The notes beneath the pieces are model-generated. The model ran no database searches, had not been told where the DNA came from, and saw only the letters and a program-made list of their open reading frames with translations. Shown in pieces: positions 1 to 12,151 of a DNA stretch of 64,000 bases. Origin of the DNA: Lyophyllum atratum (taxonomy: Eukaryota > Basidiomycota > Agaricomycetes > Agaricales > Lyophyllaceae); the NCBI GenBank assembly GCA_014905825.1, contig JACGCN010000036.1, positions 372,001 to 436,000 of the forward strand. Reading direction: 5' to 3'. The translations under genes were made by a program, and so were the position numbers. Position 1 is the stretch's first letter; each line of letters opens with the position of its first letter.

Positions 1-101
1 CAATGTGTCTTCCAATGTGTAACTGGTTCAAAACGGATCCATCCATGTATATGCATGTGTTGGTGAATGCCCATGAGGCTCGCCTCATGCATCCAGGTTC
101 C

Positions 102-1613
102 TCAATCCTCATCACTCTCCTCGCTCGACGAGTACTCGTCCTCGCTCGCATAAGCTGTGGCGCCCGCCAACTCCTGCAATGACATCGGTGCACCATGCGA
201 TGGAGGCGCCTCCACGGCCGCAGCTAAGAAGTCATCATCCGATGCTTCATCCATCTGCAGATTAATCTCGGCCTCTAGCGCATTCACATCGATATCCTCG
301 CCATCATCCGCACCGCCAACAGCGTCTCCAAAGATGTCGAATTCGTCCTCAGTGTCCATCGCCTTGCCCACAGCCGCAACTTCATCCCAGTCCTCTTCCG
401 AGTCGGACCCAGTCTCGATAGCATGCGGAGATGGCGAGCGTTGAATGACTGGTATTGGCGGGGGCGGCGTGTAGATAGAGGAGGAGGCACTGGGAAGGGC
501 AAGGCCTTGAGAAGGCGGTGAGGGTCGGGCACGCTTTGCGGGCTTCCCAAACTCCAGGTCTTCTTCGTCGGCATCGGAGAGGTGGTGAGTAGGGACGGGT
601 TCGGGCTCCCGCTTGTGTTTCCTCGCTCTAGAAGCGGGCGCAGCTTTCGGCCGGGCCGCAGGCGTGGCTGCTGGCCGTGCTTTGGCAGCAACAACCGGAG
701 CTGCGGGTGGTGCAGGTGCAGGTGCGGCAGCTTTGGGTTTAGTAGTACGAGCCGGTCTGGGCTTCGATTTCGCTACTGGTGCTGGCGCTGGCGGTGGCGG
801 TGGTGTGGGTATCACTTCTTCTACTTCCTCCTCCTCCTCCTCCTCTCTCGGAGCGGTTGCCTTCGGTAAGATCTCCTCGAAATCGTCGTCAGCTTCGCCA
901 TCCGCATCCTCATCTGTTGCAAATGCAAGATCTCTTTCCAGCTGTTCTTCGTATGCCGACTTGCGCTTGGCCGGAGATTCTGCTGGCGGTGTTGGGACGG
1001 CGGCTAAAAATAGATTTCAATGGGCTGGGCGTTAGATCGTGTTAAGGTACACACGTTCGAGATGAATGGGCTTGTGTTGGTGGGTTAGGACCATGTGTGA
1101 GTCTAGCTTTTCCAGCGTGTATGTCTGAGCAAGGAAAATGAGTGTACCATAGAGGAGACGAGCATAGCTAAGGCGTACGTCGGAAACCTCGTCGTATATC
1201 AACACACACTCCCATTCTTTCGCAGGGATTTCAGTACCGAGCCATTGGTGGGCCTCTGAGGGCTGTGGAAGTCGTCAGCAGAGAACAACTGCGATTACAA
1301 CAGTGATCGGACCTGGGTGCTAGGGCGTTCTACGGTGACACTTGTGGAATCCTTGCCCTTCTTGACCACAACTTTACCCCTTTCTCCAGGATCCACAGAT
1401 GGAGGTCTAAAGTTGTCTGCGATATCGCTCGTCAGTATGCAGTCCAGAGGCAGAACAACTGCACCAACATCGAAAGGAGTAGAAATCCCGGAGATAGAGT
1501 GATTTGGACGCTGGGGGTGGGCCCTTGACTTTACGAGCGTTCAACGCCCGAGTGAACGATGAGCCAGCAACGACACTTCGTCGCCCCTTCGGAGGCATCC
1601 ATGAATTGCTCAT
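102..1613 (-). CDS. EAF-family RNA polymerase II elongation factor
   Basis: Fungal member of the ELL-associated factor family, which in animals partners ELL in stimulating Pol II elongation in the nucleus. The ATG at 1613 opens with MSNSWMPPKGRRSVVAG. Exon 1 ends in FYSFR; after a short intron the reading continues YNFRPPSVDPGEKGKVVVKK, the core of the EAF N-terminal domain. Later exons give WECVLIYDE and then TYTLEKLDSHMVLTH, matching the end of that domain. The C-terminal half (stop at 102-104) is low complexity: A/P/K-rich, then acidic with a DEDEYSSSEESDED-like end, resembling the transactivation tails of EAF proteins. About five exons. The domain call is firm because the motif order is conserved across several splice junctions; the direct partner in this organism is inferred. 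Confidence 0.88.
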
Positions 1614-2640
1614 GGCGGTCGGAGAACAAGGAGAGGTTGCTCCTTCATTCTCGGCTGTCTGCCAATTATCGAGGCACGTGATGCAAATTCTGTAGTTGGG
1701 ATCGGTCGATCAACACTCCGAAGAAAAAAATACAATGGAAACAATAAGAAACGCGTGCTTTTCTGCGTTATTATTGGGAGAAGAGAAGTATCCTGTTCTA
1801 CACGGGAGTCGCAATCCCCAGTGGATTTTTGCTTTACTCGGTGCGCTCATAGTCTAAGTCTATAGACTTCGGAGGCAAATCTCGATCAGGACGAAATAAG
1901 CCACATGGCAGTCTTTACCTTGGGTACTATGTGAGTGGGTTTCTGGCCTCGCTGGATGATTCATGAAGCCCCGCTGTGATTCACCTGGGTGAAATTCAGG
2001 GGTCGAAGTGTACCACGTTACACGTAGATATGGGAGGATATAGGCGCTCTTACCGTCGTGGAGGGACATGCGAGACTTCGAGGAATCAAAATCAAATTTG
2101 AAACGCAACCTGGGCTGGCAGTGACAGTATTTGAGATGGATCCCGCATAATCGACAAGCAACGGGTTGAATTCCTGGGGATCGACAGGGCCATACAAGGT
2201 ATGCATCTTTTCCTTACAACTTAACTCCAAACTTTACTAAAGGTAAGTGTTACAGAGTGATGCTTTATGGAAAACCCATTTTGATCCTTCCAACTTCCTC
2301 TATCTCTATAAACTGGTACTTCTCATATTGGGTTGCTTGACTCATTGACTTTTCAATTGCAATCTATGTACATACTATGTGGCAATGACAATCATAATGC
2401 TGAGCCAAGTGCACTCTCATTGACATCAAGGTGACGGAACTTGGAAGTATATTTTCTCCTTACTCTGCTGAATCCGCTCCTAGCATCAGCACGTTAAGCT
2501 CGAGCACCCGTGTTTTTCATTAGAGAGCACTACTTACAGCAACAAATATATTTCTAGACCAATGAACAAAGCAATAAATTGATACATAAGATACTTAAAT
2601 TATCAAACAACGACGGACCCCTTCCAAAGCATACAGTATA
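1614..2640. other. Intergenic region between EAF and the nucleotide-sugar transporter
   Basis: About 1 kb without a supported gene. It holds the EAF upstream region, including a CACGTG at 1675-1680 (62 bp before the EAF ATG). Minus-strand open stretches between 1860 and 2230 contain an intron-like GTAAGAG donor but match no family I recognise, so they are left unannotated. The right end is the 3' flank of the transporter. Confidence 0.5.
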
Positions 2641-4045
2641 TCATTCCTTCTTATCTTTCTCCACCTCCTTCTCCTTCTCCTTCTCCTTCCCCATCCCACC
2701 GCCCTTCCCACTCCCAACGGAATACATCACAGTCCCAACAAGCACCATCACCGCCCCACTCCACATCATCACTCTATCAACCTCCGCACCACCTCCTTTC
2801 CCCTTCCCTCGACCCATCATCCCCACCCCAACGACGCTCAGCACCAAGCTCACCGCTTTCCGGACCACGAGGACGAGCGTGACGGTGAGCGCGGGGACGC
2901 GGGTGGTGAGGCGGTGGACACCTGCTACGCATAGGAGCTGGGTGAGCGTGTTGAGGAGGAGGGGGAGGTACGCCGCTGGGAAGGCGAGGATCAGAGTTGA
3001 CCGCGAAGTTGATTCGGGGGCCATGGAGAGGTAGGAGGAGTTCGAGGGGAGGAGGGAGGCGAGGAAGGGGGGAGGGGTGGGGAGGGGGAGGGGGAAGGAG
3101 ATGCGGGGACCGGCGTTGAGGGCGGCGATTTGGGCGGTGAGGTCGGAGCGGACGGAGAAGAACATGGGGAGGGCGAGGAAGTGGAGGTAGAACATGGATT
3201 CCTGCCAGGCTGGAGATTCTTCCTTCGATGTTTGTTTACCCTGTGATGTGGTGGGTTTGCTGGGGGTGCCGGGAGGCGCGGGACGGCCGTAGGTGGAGTA
3301 GGTCCAGTCCTGGACGAGGCCGAGGAAACCAGAGAATAGTAGGGCAAGGGTCAGTATGGCGATGCCTGTTGCGTAGGTGTATGATTTTGTGGAAGGGTCG
3401 GATGGGTGGTATGCTTTGGGTGGTTGAGAGACGGAGAGTGTCGTAAGGACAACTCCGAGTGTTACGAGTAGGACTGATAGGATTTGGGCCGGGGTGTATC
3501 TGGATGAGGGGAAGTTTGTATCGGTTTCTCTTTGCAGTAATTGAAGCGCGAAACGAAATGCAACAGTAAAGGATGACAGAAAGTAAAGAACGAAGAACGA
3601 AGAAGGCTCACGTTTTCCCGACTACGAGCCAACCCAACACCATGCTAATTATCAGACCTCCGCTCCGGAATATGATATGAACCGCCATGGGTATACGATA
3701 CGCGAATGCTGCATTATTGAGCGAAGAGATGAAGTAAAATAGGGCGACCTGGATCAGATAAGGGGTCAGAGGTATCCTCCGGGGCTTGAAGCGCGGGCCA
3801 TGAGTCGTCCATGTCAGGTGTTTGGGGAGACCGTAGATAGAGATGATGGTGAACTGGAAGAAGGTGATTAGAGATCCTGCGTGTGGGTATTCAGATGTTA
3901 GTTGTTCCAGTGTAATCGCATTACTGAACGAATGTATTTGTTAGAGACGGTTTGGAAAAGTCGACTCCGGAGAAGCTCACCTGCAGCAGCCTCCGAAGAC
4001 TAAGGAAAGAGTCGTGAACCAGTCAGATAATAGGGATACAGGCAT
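2641..4045 (-). CDS. YEA4: UDP-N-acetylglucosamine/UDP-xylose transporter, YEA4/SLC35B4 type
   Basis: Multi-spanning nucleotide-sugar transporter of the UAA family, expected in ER or Golgi membrane and supplying UDP-GlcNAc for glycan or chitin synthesis. The ATG at 4045 starts MPVSLLSDWFTTLSLVFGGC, the typical first helix. The second exon carries NAITLEQLTSEYPHAGSLIT, SLNNAAFAYRIPMAVHIIFR and SGGLIISMVLGWLVVGK, strongly conserved in Yea4. Further segments read ESMFYLHFLALPMFF and RVPALTVTLVLVVRKAVSL, the family's last helices. The C-terminus is K/E-rich (KEKEKEKEVEKDKKE), consistent with a lysine-based ER retrieval signal, which is inference. Divergent from the asparaginyl-tRNA synthetase gene, with 225 bp between start codons. 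Substrate specificity cannot be read from sequence. Confidence 0.88.
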
Positions 4046-4270
4046 AGCGCAGTCAGTTTATAGGCCAGACCGAGGTGGACCCTCAGGGTTTTATTCAAGG
4101 GGACACGACCATCACTCAAGGCGGTGGTCGTGGTCCGCTGTGAAACGCTGGAAGCCACCTGCTTTTCCGAGCAAATGCCGACGCCACGTGGTCGAGCGGT
4201 CCGGCCACCCAACAACTCTCCGAGCGTTCATCGTTTTCAAGTTTGTCCTCTCTCCTCCTCCCGGGCTTTC
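4046..4270. promoter_or_regulatory. Bidirectional promoter of transporter and AsnRS genes
   Basis: A 225-bp spacer separates two divergent start codons. It contains an 8-bp inverted repeat (CACGACCA at 4105-4112 and TGGTCGTG at 4126-4133, 13-nt spacer) and the palindromic octamer CCACGTGG at 4184-4191, an E-box of the type bound by bHLH factors such as Pho4 or Cbf1. Regulatory function is inferred from position only. Confidence 0.45.
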
Positions 4271-6276
4271 ATGATCCTACGGAGATTCGCCTCAAGCCTC
4301 AGTGCGAATCCCGCCTCCTTCAAGCTCCCTCCAACTATCAAACAACTCCTCGTCTCCCCAGCTTCACCCGACGCGCCGAGCATCATAGTTTCGGGATGGA
4401 TCAAGTCAATTCGCAGGCAGAAGAACGTCGCGTTCGCGGTGCTCACGGATGGTAGCGCGCCGCAGGGCTTACAGGCTGTTTTCGTTGGGGGTGGGGAGGG
4501 TGTGAAGGCGTATGTGTTCTTTGCATGCGTTGTCGCGTTCGGAGGCTGAATCAAGGCTTGGCTTATGGTAGACTGACGAATGGGGCGGCGGTGCAGCTTA
4601 CTGGGAAGCTTGTGCCGTCTCCTGGGGCGGGACAGGACAAGGAGTTCCTTGTTAACTTCGGCAAAGCTGGAGATGCGAGTAACGGTCACGGCGCTAATGG
4701 CAAAGTGCAAATTCTCGGGAGCTGTGATCCCGAGGTAAGTTAAGTTTGTGTCATGTACTTCTTACCGGACAGCCAATGCCCTGGTGATGGCGCATCGGCA
4801 CCGACACTTTGGAGGTGCCAAGCGTATCGGGAGATGATGATACTACAGTATATCACGTCCCCACACCTTCAGACGCGTCTGGTAGTCACAGCATTGGAAC
4901 CACCCCGTCTTCCCACCCAAAGTTTATATGCCATTAACTAACACCCGCTCCGCTAGACATACCCCATCCAAAAGCAAGCCCTCTCCACCGAATACCTCCG
5001 AGACCACTCCCACCTCCGCGCGCGCACAGACGCCATAGCAGCTATGATTCGCCTTCGAGACAGCTTGAAGAAAAATATCGGGACGTTCTTTGACGTACGT
5101 TTCCTTTCCTTGCCTCTCCATGACCCTATATAGATGGTGACTATGACTGACGCCATACAGGAACAAGGCTTCGTGTACGCGCACACCCCCATCCTAACCG
5201 GGAACGACGCAGAAGGTGCCGGCGAGGCCTTCCGTATCGCCGAGATTGGCGGATCGCACCCAGCCTCTTCACCCCACCCCTCCTCCTTGCCTTCCCCCTC
5301 CTCCTTGCCCTCCTCCTCAGCCTCCTCGCCCTCACATGAAAAAGAACAAGAAGACCAAGAATTCTTCTCCCGCCCCGCGCACCTAACAGTCTCGCACCAA
5401 CTCCACCTCGAAGCCCTCTCCACCTCCCTCTCCCGCGTGTACACCCTCTCCCCCTGCTTCCGCGCCGAGCGCTCGCTTACGAGCCGCCACCTCGCCGAGT
5501 TCTGGATGCTCGAGGCGGAGTGGGCGTTTGGCGGGGGGGGAGGGGAAGGAGGGGTAAGGGAGACGTGCGATTTCGTGGAGGCGTGTTTGAGGGGGGTTGT
5601 GGGGGGGTTGGTTGAGGGACGGGGAGGGGATGTAGACGTGCTGTGGAAAGGTGGGGACGAGGCTAAACGACGAGCCCTAACCGAGGCAGTGGCGCCTCGC
5701 ACCCCGGCTTGGGCACGGATCACCTACACCGACGCTATACGCGCCCTGGAGGCCGAACACACGCGCTCCCCGTTCCTCTTCACGTACGAGCCTGGGTGGG
5801 GCCGGGCCCTACAGAGCGAGCACGAGAAGTGGCTCGCGGAGGTGGTGTGTAAAGGCCCGGTGTTCATCACCGACTACCCGGCTGGGCTCAAGCCCTTCTA
5901 CATGCGGCGGAACCCTACCCAGGAGGAGGGGGGAAGGGAGACGGTGGCGTGCTTCGATCTGATCGTGCCGCACGTCGGTGAGCTCGTGGGGGGGAGCGTG
6001 AGGGAGGAGAGGGTGGATGTGCTCAGGAGGCAGATGCGTGCTGCCGGCCTGGGTAGGAAGTTGGGTGGGGGTGGGAAAGGGGAAGGGGAGGGGGAAGGGG
6101 GAGGGGAAGGGGAGATGGGTGAGTACGAGTGGTATGTGGATTTGAGGCGGTACGGGGGGGCGCCGCATATGGGCTTTGGGATGGGGTTTGAGAGGCTGGT
6201 GGGGTGGGTGGGGGGGATTGAGAATGTGAGGGAGGGGATTGCGTTTCCTAGGTGGGCGGGGCGGATGTTGCTGTAG
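4271..6276 (+). CDS. NARS2: Asparaginyl-tRNA synthetase, mitochondrial (class II)
   Basis: Charges mitochondrial tRNA-Asn. Exons read as 4271-4509, 4572-4734, 4957-5094 and 5161-6276, giving 551 residues. The N-terminus MILRRFASSLSANPASFKLP is basic and Ser-rich, like a mitochondrial presequence. An OB-fold anticodon-binding domain follows (VSGWIKSIRRQKNVAFAVLT). The catalytic core has class II motif 2 (CFRAERSLTSRHLAEFWMLE) and motif 3 (GAPHMGFGMGFERLV). The His in HMGFG replaces a more usual GGFG-type residue. Two low-complexity inserts interrupt the core: Ser/Pro-rich before FFSRPAHLTVSHQ, and a Gly/Glu-rich stretch before YEWYVDLRRYGG. The mitochondrial rather than cytosolic form is favoured by length, the presequence and absence of the cytosolic N-terminal extension. 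Yeast equivalent: SLM5. Confidence 0.9.
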
Positions 6277-6511
6277 AGTCTGTATCTTACCTTACAAGAC
6301 ACCTCACCTTACCTTACATACCTCCACTTTTCAATCGTAATACTTCAGCGTGCTTAGATTCGACATATGTTGCGCATATGGGCATGTGGGGCAGGCATAT
6401 AGACATACGTGATACGAGTACTGGCTGCATAACAGATTTTTTTTTGGTCGGGTACGTAGGAGATCAAAGGGAGATGCGTAGATAACCAGAATATGCAGCG
6501 ACAACTCTGCT

Positions 6512-7535
6512 CTAGACCTCCTTGACCTTGACGGTACCGCGTAGCAGACCCGTCTACACGAAACACCATCAGTAAGCAGTGCACAAGGAAAGGAAATGAA
6601 GGGAAGGAAGGGAAGGAAGGAAAGGAACGTACCCGGCGAGCGGCGATGAGACCGACTTTCTGTCCAGGGACGGCGGAGCGGGCGATGGTGGAGGCCTTTC
6701 CGATATGTTGGTGGTTACCACCACCGTGGGGATGGTCCACGGGGTTCATAGCCACACCACGAGTACGGGGCCAGCTGTAAAGATATACTCAGTAAAGAGA
6801 CCCTCCTTAATGAACACGGGAACGCACTTGTAACGCTTAGCCTTGAACTTATGGAACGCCCTTCCAGCCTTAAGCAACGGCTTATCAATCCTCCCCCCAC
6901 CCGCCACAATCCCAATCGTCGCCCTCGCCCCCCCCGCAATCGTCTTCTTCGCCCCACTCGGCAGGCGAATCCTCGTCTTCCCATCATCAGGCGAGTGCCC
7001 AATGATAGTCGCGTAGTTCCCGGAGGTCCTTGCAAGCGCACCGCGGTCGCCGATTTTTTCCTCGACGTTGCAGATGATGGTTCCTTCGGGGCATTGGGAG
7101 ACGGGGAGGACGTTGCCGACGGAGAGGGTGGCCTTCTTTCCGCAGTAGACGAAGGCGCCGGTGTGCAGGCCTTCGGTGGCGATGAAGGTTTCTTTGCGGA
7201 GCTTGTAGCGGTAGGGGTCGCGGAAGACGACACGGGCGAGGGGGGCGCCGCTGGGGGTATTTTTTTGAGTTTTTTTTGCCCCCTTCCTTTATTACGAGGA
7301 ACTCACCGGCCGGAGTCGTGGATGATCTCTTTGACGATGCCGCGGATGTAGCCGTTGCTCTCGGCGAAATCGAGGTTGCGGAGGCGGGCGGGGGACTTGT
7401 TGAGATGGGTGTGCGCCTTGAACTGGAGGACGGGACAAAAACAAGATATCAGCGTTGATTCACTCACTACGCCAAGTTCGGGCGACGACGTACGATGGCG
7501 TGCGAGCGCCTTTGTGCCCTAATAACCCGACCCAT
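6512..7535 (-). CDS. RPL2: 60S ribosomal protein uL2 (yeast Rpl2, human RPL8)
   Basis: Core protein of the large subunit that contacts the peptidyl-transferase region. The ATG at 7535 gives [14 protein letters not shown], then an intron, then [20 protein letters not shown]. Later segments include [33 protein letters not shown] and the invariant [19 protein letters not shown]; the histidines here include the one hydroxylated in human RPL8. The last exon ends [13 protein letters not shown]. Five exons; the penultimate intron holds a GGAAG-rich purine repeat (about 6598-6625). The protein is near-canonical over its whole length, so the call is very secure. Highly expressed genes of this class usually carry introns near the ATG, as here. 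Confidence 0.95.
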
Positions 7536-8653
7536 TGTGTTTTCTAGAAAGAGAAGGGGTCAGTGATTCGATCTACAGAGGTTTCACGGAGGTGACTGTG
7601 GAATCCACATCCGGCAACATCCAACGCCATCCAACTGAAACTGCAGCGTTTTCGACGCCATTTTCTCTCGAGCCGTCTCTGGATGGTTTGGAATGCGCGC
7701 TGGGTGGGTTTGGGGGGTGGGAAGGGGCATACTCACATCCTAGGTGTCTTGAGGAGATGTTTTGGTCGTGAGGTCGACTGGCGCCAGTATCAGTGGCGGA
7801 GATGTAAACAACAGCAAATCGGATTATGTAATCGTTGATGATGTCTACTTCGCTCAGGAGCATCCAACGCAACTCCTCCTGCTCGTAATATCTATTAAGG
7901 TCGTCTATGGTTTGAAGAACATATTGTGTAGGTGTATGGATAATTCTTTCCAACTTTCTCTCGGAATGAAGCCCGTTTAGAGGGGTAGAACATCGAAGGG
8001 TGTCGTAAGCGACTACCAAGGCATCCTTATCGGTGCAGCGAGGGAGTCCCTGCACTTTGAGCTATTTCTATACAGTTCCCGGTTGGAGTGTTAAGTCCAC
8101 GGGAAGCTTTGTAGAGATCTGGACAAGCCAGATTGGTTCAACAGGAACAGTCGGAAAGTCATTTTTGGTGGACGATGACAATCATGGGACGATCGGACAT
8201 TTCGAAGCGTGTCTCGAGAATAAAGTGAACGCTTGGGCAGCTGATGGCATGCCTGGCATGGATTATGATTATGATATGATTCGCGGCACACACGATGCTC
8301 ATAAGGGAGATAGCAGAGTTCCTTTCAGCAAGAGTGGAGGGTAGGGACATCGCCTGCTGACTGGGGATTGAGACTCCGCTGGCAGGGGAAGCGTGTGACT
8401 GTTCCTAGGAGCGTTGAAACCCACACCTTGTGCGCCTCATTCAAGCTGATTCAGGCTGTTTCCGCAACGGAATACAGCGAGTTCCAACACAGGGCAGCAT
8501 CGAGTATATTGCAGCGATCTGGGCAACGGACCATCCGGGTTATTGATTAACACATCTCCTCGGCTACTGCGCACCCCCAGCTGGCACCCAGCAACCCCAT
8601 CTTTTTTTTCGACTTGCGTGTCTCGTCTGGGCCTCTGTTTCGGGCCAACTATT
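7536..8653. other. Divergent intergenic region between uL2 and SS18-like genes
   Basis: About 1.1 kb with no supported gene. A 160-codon minus-strand ORF (7573-8055) and a 103-codon plus ORF (8033-8344) lie here, but neither has recognisable motifs or homology signals. The minus ORF directly abuts the uL2 start, so it probably overlaps that promoter and leader by chance. Confidence 0.45.
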
Positions 8654-11600
8654 ATGATTCATATCGATCGAAATCATCTCCCTACGACCAATCTTATCTC
8701 GGACAAAATTGTTTCTTGGTCACACCCAGAGAAACAGTTCGACACCTTTATTGCCGACTCCCCTGTAGAGTCTGCTCCCGTGGGCTCAGACCCGTCTCTG
8801 CCACGCCCCGTCTCCCCCGATTCACCGTCCGCGCCTAGCCCAGCGGACGCGAACACTGCTTCCCCGACCAGGGACCGAAGCTCGTCCCTCTCGCCCGCGC
8901 CTGAAACGGGCTCAGCAGTGGACTCGCCGGCAGTCACCGACGAGAAGGAAGGCGAAGCGCCGGTGGAGGCTGCAAGGCAGGAGGAAGAAGAAGACGAGGA
9001 AGTTAGAGTCGAGCAGGCGTCGCGGCAGTCCACACCCTTGAGCGAACTCTCGCCGCCCCCGCCCGACGACGACAATGAGGAACCAGCAGCAAAGGCAGAG
9101 GAGGAGGAGGTGAAAGCGCCGGAAGAGCCTACACACGAACCAGCGCCGTCAGCGCCGAAGCCTGAACGGACACCCTCCATCGGCTCGCCTGCCACGCCCA
9201 CGCCATCGTCAGACCCTACCAAGCCGACGAACGACCCGAAGGTGGTGTCGATCCTGGAGTTGAACCTGGAACTGCTCAAGTACGTGGCCCCTCAAGTTCG
9301 AACCAGGCATTGTGCTGACCTTTTTTATTGTAGGATTTGCATCGAGTTTCAAACGAGAGGCCTACCCATGTCAGAACCGCGGTTCTCTCAGTGCGTCGTG
9401 CCTTTCATCTAGTTTTCATCATCTCACGACCCAACAGATACTCCGTACGCCTGCAGTCAAATCTTACATGGCTCGCTGCCGCCGCCGACCACTCCCGCGT
9501 CGGCGTAAGTCCACCCCCCACTCCACCTGACCTGTCCCTAACCTAACCTCCATCCCATCTCTGCAGAACCACAGCAACATGCTCCTACCCACAATGGACC
9601 CCCCGCCCCCCGTCGAATTCGGCAACATGGACAGGATACAACAGATCTACACCGACCTCCCCTCCATATTCGCCAAAGAGATCGCACGGCGGCACCAGAT
9701 GGGCGTCATCCCCACGCTGGCACCGCCCATGATGAGCTCGAGTAATGGCGGGACACTAAAACGCGATCGCCCGGAGGAAGTAGGGGGCGATACAGCGATG
9801 AAACGGCGGAATACGGGCGAGATGAAGCCTCCACCCCCGTCTATGCCCATGCCGCCTCCCTCCACCATCCCCAACCTCACCCACAACCAAAACCACCCGC
9901 ACCACCACCACCCCACCCCTATCCCCCACCCCTCCTCCGCAGCACCATTCCCGCTCCCCACCCCACACGCCACATCTCCTCCACAACCATCCGAATCCCA
10001 AATGGCCCCTCTCAACCCCTCACTCCACCCCAACACACCCAGCACCACCGCAGACGCCCAACTCGCCGCCTCGAACCGCGAACGCGCGCGGCAGGCCCAG
10101 ATCCGCGCCGCGCAGCAACAGGCTGCAAGGCAGATGTCGCCTTCCGCCGGTGGTCCCATTCCCCAAGGCCCGGGCATGCAGAATAATGCAGCTGCGGGGC
10201 CCTCGAGCATGGGGGGTGGGGGTGGAGTGGACCAGGGGGCGCAGCATCAGCTGTTTAGGATTTTGCAGACGCCGGGGCACCCGTTTGTGCAGTATATGGT
10301 TAGGACGGTGCCGGGGTTTGAGGGGATGGGGGTGGGGGTGCAGATGCAGAAGATGTTGATGACGCAGGTACTGTCCCTTTCCTCCCTTCCTCTTCTTCTT
10401 TCTTTATTTTCGTGGAGGATGTGTTATTGATTGATTTTTTAGGCGAATTTGCAGAGACAGCAGCAAGCCCAGGCGCAAGCGCAGCAGAACGCAGGGATGG
10501 GCGGGATGCCTCCAGGGCACATGAAAAATCCAATGCAGGGGGGGCAGCAGCAGATGTCGCCGCAGGGGGGCACCTCATCATCCCATCATCCATTTTCCCT
10601 CGGAGGCCCCAACACGAACCCCAATCCCGCCTCGCCGATATCGCCGCAGTCCCAGTCCCAGCAGTTTGGGATGGAGGGGGCGAGTCAAGGTGGTGGGGGT
10701 GGTGGTGGAATGGACCCGCGGGTGGGGATCCCGCCTGGTTTTAATATCAATAACCTCACCCCGCATCAACGGCAACAGCTTATTTTGATGCAGCAGTCCC
10801 GCCAGGCTGGGGGGGCTAACGCTGCGGGGGGACAGATGGCGAGCCCTCCGAATTCGATGATGATGAATGCACAGCAGCAGCAGCAACATCAACATCAACA
10901 TCAGCAACAACAGCAGCAACACCAGCAGCAGCAGCAGCAGCAGATGGCGTTTGCGCAGGAGCAGCAGAACCGGATGCGGGAGCAGTACCAGCAACAACAG
11001 CGGATGGGGATGCAAGGCTCCCCCACGCATCCCACTTCCCCAATGCCAGGGCCTGGGGACACCGGTGGGTTCCCACAGGCGCTAAGGTCGAACCCGTCGT
11101 CGGGGTCGATACCGGGTATTGCGCGGAGCACGCGGTCGCCGTCGGAGGGCGCGGCGTCTGTGAGTCCGCTGACGCCGAGGGCGCAGGGGGGGAGGGGGCA
11201 TGAGGATTATCAGAGGATGATGCAGCAGCAGCAGCAGCAGATGCAGGCGCAGAGGGCGTTGAGTGCTGGGAGTCCGGTTTATAATACGCAGCAACAGCAA
11301 CAGCAGCAGGGGATGGGGGCGGGGTGGCAGGGGGGACAGGGTGGGGGACAGGCGATGGGGATGGGGATGGGAGGGCAGGGGGGGTCGGGGGCGGGGTATG
11401 GGATTGGGGGTGGTGGTCCGTATGGTGGGGGTGGGGGTGGGGGAAGTGTAGGAGGAGGAGGGGCAGGGGGAGGGGGGAATTCGACGTCGCCGTCGAGTTG
11501 GGGCCAGGGCCATGGGAGTTATCCGTTCGCAGCGTCACCTGGGGCTGGGGCTGGTGGGGGTGGCCATCAGTCGGATCATAATATGCAGATGCGACATATG

Positions 11601-11708
11601 TCGGGGACGCCTGGGCCTCAGCAGCAGATGCAGAGTCAAAATGCGAGTCCGGCGGGGGAGGGGGGGATGCCTAGTGATTTTGACCTCTTTAATTGGGGTG
11701 GTCAATAG
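8654..11708 (+). CDS. SS18/SSXT-domain protein, probable SWI/SNF subunit
   Basis: The SSXT (SNH) domain of SS18 proteins anchors them in BAF/SWI-SNF chromatin remodellers. It is assembled here over three exons: VSILELNLELLK (exon 1, ends 9279), ICIEFQTRGLPMSEPRFSQ (from 9334), and YSVRLQSNLTWLAAAADHS, followed by NHSNMLLPTMDPPPP. This matches the animal pattern of a helix pair ending in LQxNLxYLAxxAD. Unlike animal SS18, roughly 200 residues precede the domain; they are acidic and S/P/E-rich. The long C-terminal part is Q-, M- and G-rich with poly-Q runs near 10870-10950 and 11220-11310, like the QPGY region, and ends DFDLFNWGGQ. The start at 8654 (MIHIDRNHL) is preferred; an in-frame ATG at 8543 would add about 37 residues. 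Complex membership is inferred from the domain. Confidence 0.82.
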
Positions 11709-12151
11709 ACCGTTTGGATTTGGGGTTGCTCCACTGCTTCCCTGCCTTGTTATCGTACCTTTCCCCTCTCCACGTCTGCCCACCCCACACCCTCATAATG
11801 TCCGCTATGGTGATTATTTGCTCGTTATTAGCTTTCGCTTCTTTTGAAACTTTGCTCACCCCGCCCACTCCTAGTCCTTCCTCCTAACCTCCCTCTCCTC
11901 GGTTTCTTTGTCCTGACTTTGTGGTTTTGATATGAAATATTGTTTCCTTACTGTGTTTTCATTCGGATTATGTACCTATATTGTATGGCTGCGTCGTACT
12001 ATTGATAACCCACTACCTGTGTTTTTGCGTTAAGCGTTCCCTGCCCTTGCGAGAATATGATAATTGTGATGGGAAGATAAGATTAGAGGTACCGATCGTG
12101 GTTGGAGTAAGCGTTGTTGCACAGCTTGGACTGATTGATACCCGTAACCCA
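11709..12151. other. Spacer between SS18-like and SH3-protein genes
   Basis: About 440 bp, T-rich just after the SS18-like stop, holding the presumed 3'UTR and the promoter of the next gene. No coding or structured element is evident. Confidence 0.4.

Noticed and set aside
7573..8055. 160-codon minus-strand ORF beside uL2
   Set aside because: No recognisable motif and no splice-supported extension; overlaps the expected uL2 promoter.
9285..9310. GTTCGAACC as a tRNA B-box
   Set aside because: It lies in an intron of the SS18-like gene, and no matching A-box or cloverleaf could be folded around it. No other tRNA candidate was found.
10816..11538. 240-codon minus-strand ORF rich in P, S and A
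   Set aside because: Antisense shadow of the Q/G-rich tail of the SS18-like protein.
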